Source: Tubiluchus corallicola (taxonomy: Eukaryota; Priapulida; Priapulimorpha; Priapulimorphida; Tubiluchidae). Taken from it: a stretch of DNA of 50,213 bases. The notes under the pieces were generated by a model that had not been told where the DNA came from, ran no database searches, and saw nothing but the letters and a program-made list of their open reading frames with translations. The DNA is taken from the NCBI GenBank assembly GCA_030141605.1, contig JAQGDQ010000423.1, positions 86,177 to 136,389 of the forward strand, in the 5' to 3' direction. Below, one piece after another: positions 46,395 to 50,213 of this stretch; within the stretch, counting starts at the first letter, position 1, and each line of letters opens with the position of its first letter. A program made the translations under genes and the position numbers.

Positions 46395-47560
46395 TCAAAG
46401 TATTCTTTGTCTCATTGTCTAAAACTTGGACTAAAAGTATTCTTTGTCTCATTGTCTAAAACTTGGACTCAAAGTATTCTTTGTCTCGTTGTCTAAAACT
46501 TGGACTCAAAGTATTCTTTGTCTCATTGCCTAAAACTTGGACTCAAAGTATTCTTTGTCTCGTTGTCTAAAACTTGGACTCAAAGTATTCTTTGTCTCAT
46601 TGTCTAAAACATGGACTCAAAGTATTCTTTGTCTCATTGTCTAAAACATGGACTCAAAGTATTCTTTGTCTCATTGTCTAAAACATGGACTCAAAGTATT
46701 CTTTGTCTCGTTGTCTAAAACTTGGACTCAAAGTATTCTTTGTCTCATTGTCTAAAACTCAGACTCAAAGTATTCTTTGTCTCATTGTGTAAAACTTGGA
46801 CTCAAAGTATTCTTTGTCTCATTGTCTAAAACTTGGACTCAAAGTATTCTTTGTCTCGTTGTCTAAAACTTGGACTCAAAGTATTCTTTGTCTCATTGTC
46901 TAAAACTTGGACTCAAAGTATTCTTTGTCTCATTGTCTCATTGTCTAAAACTTGGACTCAAAGTATTCTTTGTCTCATTGTCTAAAACTTGGACTCAAAG
47001 TATTCTTTGTCTCATTGTCTAAAACTTGGACTCAAACTATTCTTTGTCTCATTGTCTAAAACTTGGACTCAAAGTATTCTTTGTCTCATTGTCTAAAACT
47101 TGGACTCAAAGTATTCTTTGTCTCATTGTCTAAAACTTGGACTCAAAGTATTCTTTGTCTCGTTGTCTAAAACTTGGACTCAAACTATTCTTTGTCTCAT
47201 TGTCTAAAACTTGGACTCAAAGTATTCTTTGTCTCATTGTCTAAAACTTGGACTCAAAGTATTCTTTGTCTCATTGTCTAAAACTTGGACTCAAACTATT
47301 CTTTGTCTCATTGTCTAAAACTTGGACTCAAAGTATTCTTTGTCTCATTGTCTAAAACTTGGACTCAAAGTATTATTTGTCTCATTGTCTAAAACTCAGA
47401 CTCAAAGTATTCTTTGTCTCATTGTCTAAAACTTGGACTCAAACTATTCTTTGTCTCATTGTCTAAAACTTGGACTCAAAGTATTCTTTGTCTCATTGTC
47501 TAAAACTTGGACTCAAAGTATTCTTTGTCTCATTGTCTAAAACTTGGACTCAAAGTATCC
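46395..47560 (+). repeat. 37-bp minisatellite, about 31 copies
   Basis: Unit ACTCAAAGTATTCTTTGTCT followed by CATTGTCTAAAACTTGG. Variants include CGTTG, ACATGG, CTCAGA and AACTATTC, plus one unit with an internal CATTGTCT duplication near 46930. In the FNDC3 intron. Confidence 0.96.
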
Positions 47561-47599
47561 TACAAAGGTTAGCATTTGTTTTTAATATTTGAATAATTA

Positions 47600-48530
47600 C
47601 TTTGGAAAGTTAATTAATGGCAACCGAACGCAGCTGTCACTTACGTCAAAAACTAACCACAGTTTGTGCACGTTTGCGTAAGCGAAGATTGCTATAGGTC
47701 GCTGATGTGATGTCACGAAAATGAGCTCTATGTCACACTGACGTCAGAAGCGAACACTGCAGTTCACGGTCGTGTTTATCACGGTACCGCGCCTATTTGT
47801 CGTCTAGGCGAATGTCACAAAAAGGCGCCATTGGCAGTCTTAGTGAATTCACTGAGGCGCGCTTAGCTTTGAAAGTTTAACATAACTGTCCGAGGTAATT
47901 ATGATTAAATCTAAGCTTTGATTTTAAAAAATAGCTGTTGTAGTTTTCAATATCTTAGAGCATACTTTATTTTGAACTAATGTCTGTAGATGCAGTCGTT
48001 TGGTTCCTTTAACATAAAATATTCAACGCCTGAGTCATTGCAGTACAGTGCCTTATATGGATCGCGATCCTTATATGGCACGTGATTGTTGCTAATGATC
48101 ACAAAAAGAGCTCAAATAACGTTTGCCTTGGATACTGAGATCTGTGTCCTTAAATGTTCTTGATGAATCAAAAATAAGAGAGTTAAAAATAACTTGATTG
48201 CAATCATCAGCTCTTTAAAAATATCTGACGTGCAAAAATACACGGTGAAAATTCTCGTGTGTAAATTCGATTTAAGTCTAAACTTAGGTGCTGCTTGATT
48301 TATTGCTGTGTTTATAATGGTCGTCAGATAACTGAGTCTGATTAGAAATAGCCTAGGTGAAGTTTTGCTTTTATTTCCTAGCGTCAGCGGGAGATCAATA
48401 AGTGGACATTACGTGCATGTGCCTGTCTAGCTTATTATACACCTACAACTTTTATAGTGGGCGCGTGCGTCTGTTTAATCTGCTACTGTTTGCGCAATAT
48501 TTTGCAGCTAGTCGGCGAGGCAATTGGTCA
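47600..48530. other. CpG-richer stretch in the FNDC3 intron
   Basis: Less AT-rich than its neighbours, with TGACGTCA (47739-47746), GGTACCGCGCC, AAAGGCGCCATTGG and GAGGCGCGC. It could be an alternative promoter or enhancer. No frame or TE ends identified. Confidence 0.35.
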
Positions 48531-48594
48531 AGGGGGGGGGGGAGGGGGTTGGACACTAGCTAACAATGCGCGACTTGTGTGATTGAAATGAGTA

Positions 48595-49188
48595 TACGAT
48601 TTTGCACAAGAAAACCCTTGATTTTGTACAAGAAACCCCTTGATTTTGCACGAGAAAACCCTTGATTTTGTACAAGAAACCCCTTGATTTTGCACGAGAA
48701 AACCCTTGATTTTGCACAAGAAAACCCTTGATTTTGCACAAGAAAACCCTTGATTTTGTACAAGAAATCCCTTGATTTTGCACAAGTAACCCCTTGATTT
48801 TGCACAAGAAAACCCTTGATTTTGTACAAGAAACCCCTTGATTTTGCACAAGAAAACCCTTGATTTTGCAAGAAAACCCTTGATTTTGTACAAGAAAACC
48901 CTTGATTTTGTACGAGAAAACCTTTGAATTTTCACAAGAAAACCCTTGATTTTGTACAAGAAAACCCTTGATTTTGCACAAGAAACCCCTTGATTTTGCA
49001 CAAGAAAACCCTTGATTTTGTACAAGAAACCCCTTGATTTTGCACAAGAAAACCCTTGATTTTGCACAAGAAAACCCTTGATTTTGTACAAGAAAACCCT
49101 TGATTTTGTACAAGAAAACCCTTGATTTTGTACAAGAAAACCCTTGATTTCGTACAAGAAAACCTTTGAATTTGTACAAGAAAACCCT
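48595..49188 (-). repeat. 22-bp minisatellite, about 27 copies
   Basis: Unit CACAAGAAAACCCTTGATTT plus TG, with GTACAAG/GCACGAG variants. Preceded by a G-run (48532-48542). All three minus-strand frames stay open over most of the array, because the unit contains no stop in any minus frame. The resulting repetitive peptides are not genes. Confidence 0.95.
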
Positions 49189-49189
49189 T

Positions 49190-49600
49190 GTTTTATTTAC
49201 TTATTTATTTTATTAACACCAAACTGTAAAATACACTCTACACTAAAAACAATATAATATAAAACACGTTGGCAAAAAAACATACAAAAAAAACATCAGT
49301 AGAAGTGCTTGAATTCATCTTGAAGCTACATGTTATCTTATTGCGTACTGGGTTTGTGTTAACAGTAACGCTGTATAATTTAAACTCTAAGACCAACGTC
49401 TACAATAAAACGATATAATATAAAACACGTTGGCAGAAAACATACAAATACAATATTTACAAGAGTGTAGTGAAGACACAAAGAGATTAACTGCTTACAC
49501 GTGTCTATTGTGTACAAGGAATTTATGCAAGTTAAGTTTATATAAGCGGCTTTTAAATAACTTAATATTTTGTGCAGTTACCAGGGGTGTTACAAAGGTG
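49190..49600. repeat. Probable LINE/SINE tail with internal duplication
   Basis: Starts with TTTATTTACTTATTTATTTT and contains TATAATATAAAACACGTTGG twice (49253, 49411). Unidentified. Confidence 0.4.
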
Positions 49601-49609
49601 TACCCTTAA

Positions 49610-50213
49610 CTTAGATAAAGCTTGAAAAATTCTGGAAATTTTATGCCACTTACGTACTGTTTTATGCATGCAGGGCTTGCATCGGCAGTAACGCTGCATG
49701 AAACTAAATTTGTAAATTTAAATTTAAACACTCGCGATGACAGTTAGACGCAGTCATTTTAACGGTAAGTCGTTTACAACAAGTTTAGATAACACTGAGC
49801 TAAATTTGAAATAAACAGAGCATTCGTAGTATACATGCTGCTAACAAAGTAAAATTTAAAATTACTGTATCTTGTCAATAAGATTAAAAATACGTTTTTG
49901 GCTAGTGATTGGTGTACCCCGGAGGGTGAGTCAGCGATATTTTACCAACTGGCACGAAGATTTTAAATTATTATTTCTAGTTACATGAGTTTTTTTCTAG
50001 CAGGTAAGCGAAATGATGAGTAATGTAGATTTACGTTTGCGTAGTGCACATGTAATGGCGCCGTCCACACACTATTGCGGGAGATTTAAAATGAAAACAA
50101 ACAAAAATTCCTTTTAACGCGAGTACGATATACGCATAAAATTGCTGTAAAGTAATAAAAATTTTTAAAGCGATTTTCCTGAAACCACTTCAGTTACCCC
50201 CTTTTCTTGTCCT
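49610..50213 (+). repeat. Dispersed repeat family R2, copy 2 (runs off window)
   Basis: Matches 27990-28630 in the same orientation, for example AAAATTACTGTATCTTGT, ATTAAAAATACGTTTTTGG, TTGCGGGAGATTTAAAATGA. Contains a small insertion, GATTGGTGTACCCCGGAG, relative to copy 1. Confidence 0.75.

Noticed and set aside
46395-47560. CRISPR-like regular array
   Set aside because: Contiguous 37-bp tandem repeat without unique spacers, in a eukaryotic genome.

Overview
This is a 50 kb piece of an AT-rich, intron-rich animal genome. Coding exons with GT-AG splice sites, SINEs, LINE fragments, hAT-like and pogo-like non-autonomous elements and many minisatellites all point to an invertebrate metazoan. 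SGSM3 and PCF11 align easily with the vertebrate proteins as I remember them. A marine invertebrate, possibly a tunicate, would fit the repeat style, but the species cannot be fixed from the sequence.

Layout. (1) 1-8240, plus strand: three tandem, intronless DEG/ENaC-family channel genes (337-1971, 3180-4817, 5879-7498) in a ~2.8 kb duplicated unit that includes leaders and 3' flanks. (2) 9328-16458, minus strand: four 5' exons of PCF11, the pre-mRNA cleavage/termination factor. They encode the complete CTD-interacting domain and a short coiled coil; the rest of the gene is not seen. (3) 19416-42670, plus strand: seventeen exons of SGSM3 (TBC RabGAP, SH3, RUN), spread through introns full of mobile elements. 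Two candidate first coding exons (10311-10389, 18102-18171) both have the right splice phase. The last RUN-tail exon is not found; a 46-N assembly gap follows. (4) 43946-44507, plus strand: the 5' coding exon of an FNDC3-like gene, whose large following intron holds two long minisatellites and runs off the window.

The genes look functionally unrelated (ion channel, RNA 3'-end processing, Rab regulation, membrane-anchored FN3 protein). There is no operon or defence-type system. The main interest is in structure. A 65-bp tandem array inside SGSM3 repeats a whole 3' splice site plus the codon for the catalytic arginine finger. The DEG/ENaC paralogs differ at the His-Gly gating motif and at a co-lost cysteine pair. 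PCF11 exon debris is embedded in the channel gene array. PCF11 and SGSM3 may overlap head to head. There is also a well-preserved 5S-rRNA-derived SINE, one hAT-like element with a perfect 8-bp target duplication, and five TA-flanked inverted-repeat elements.
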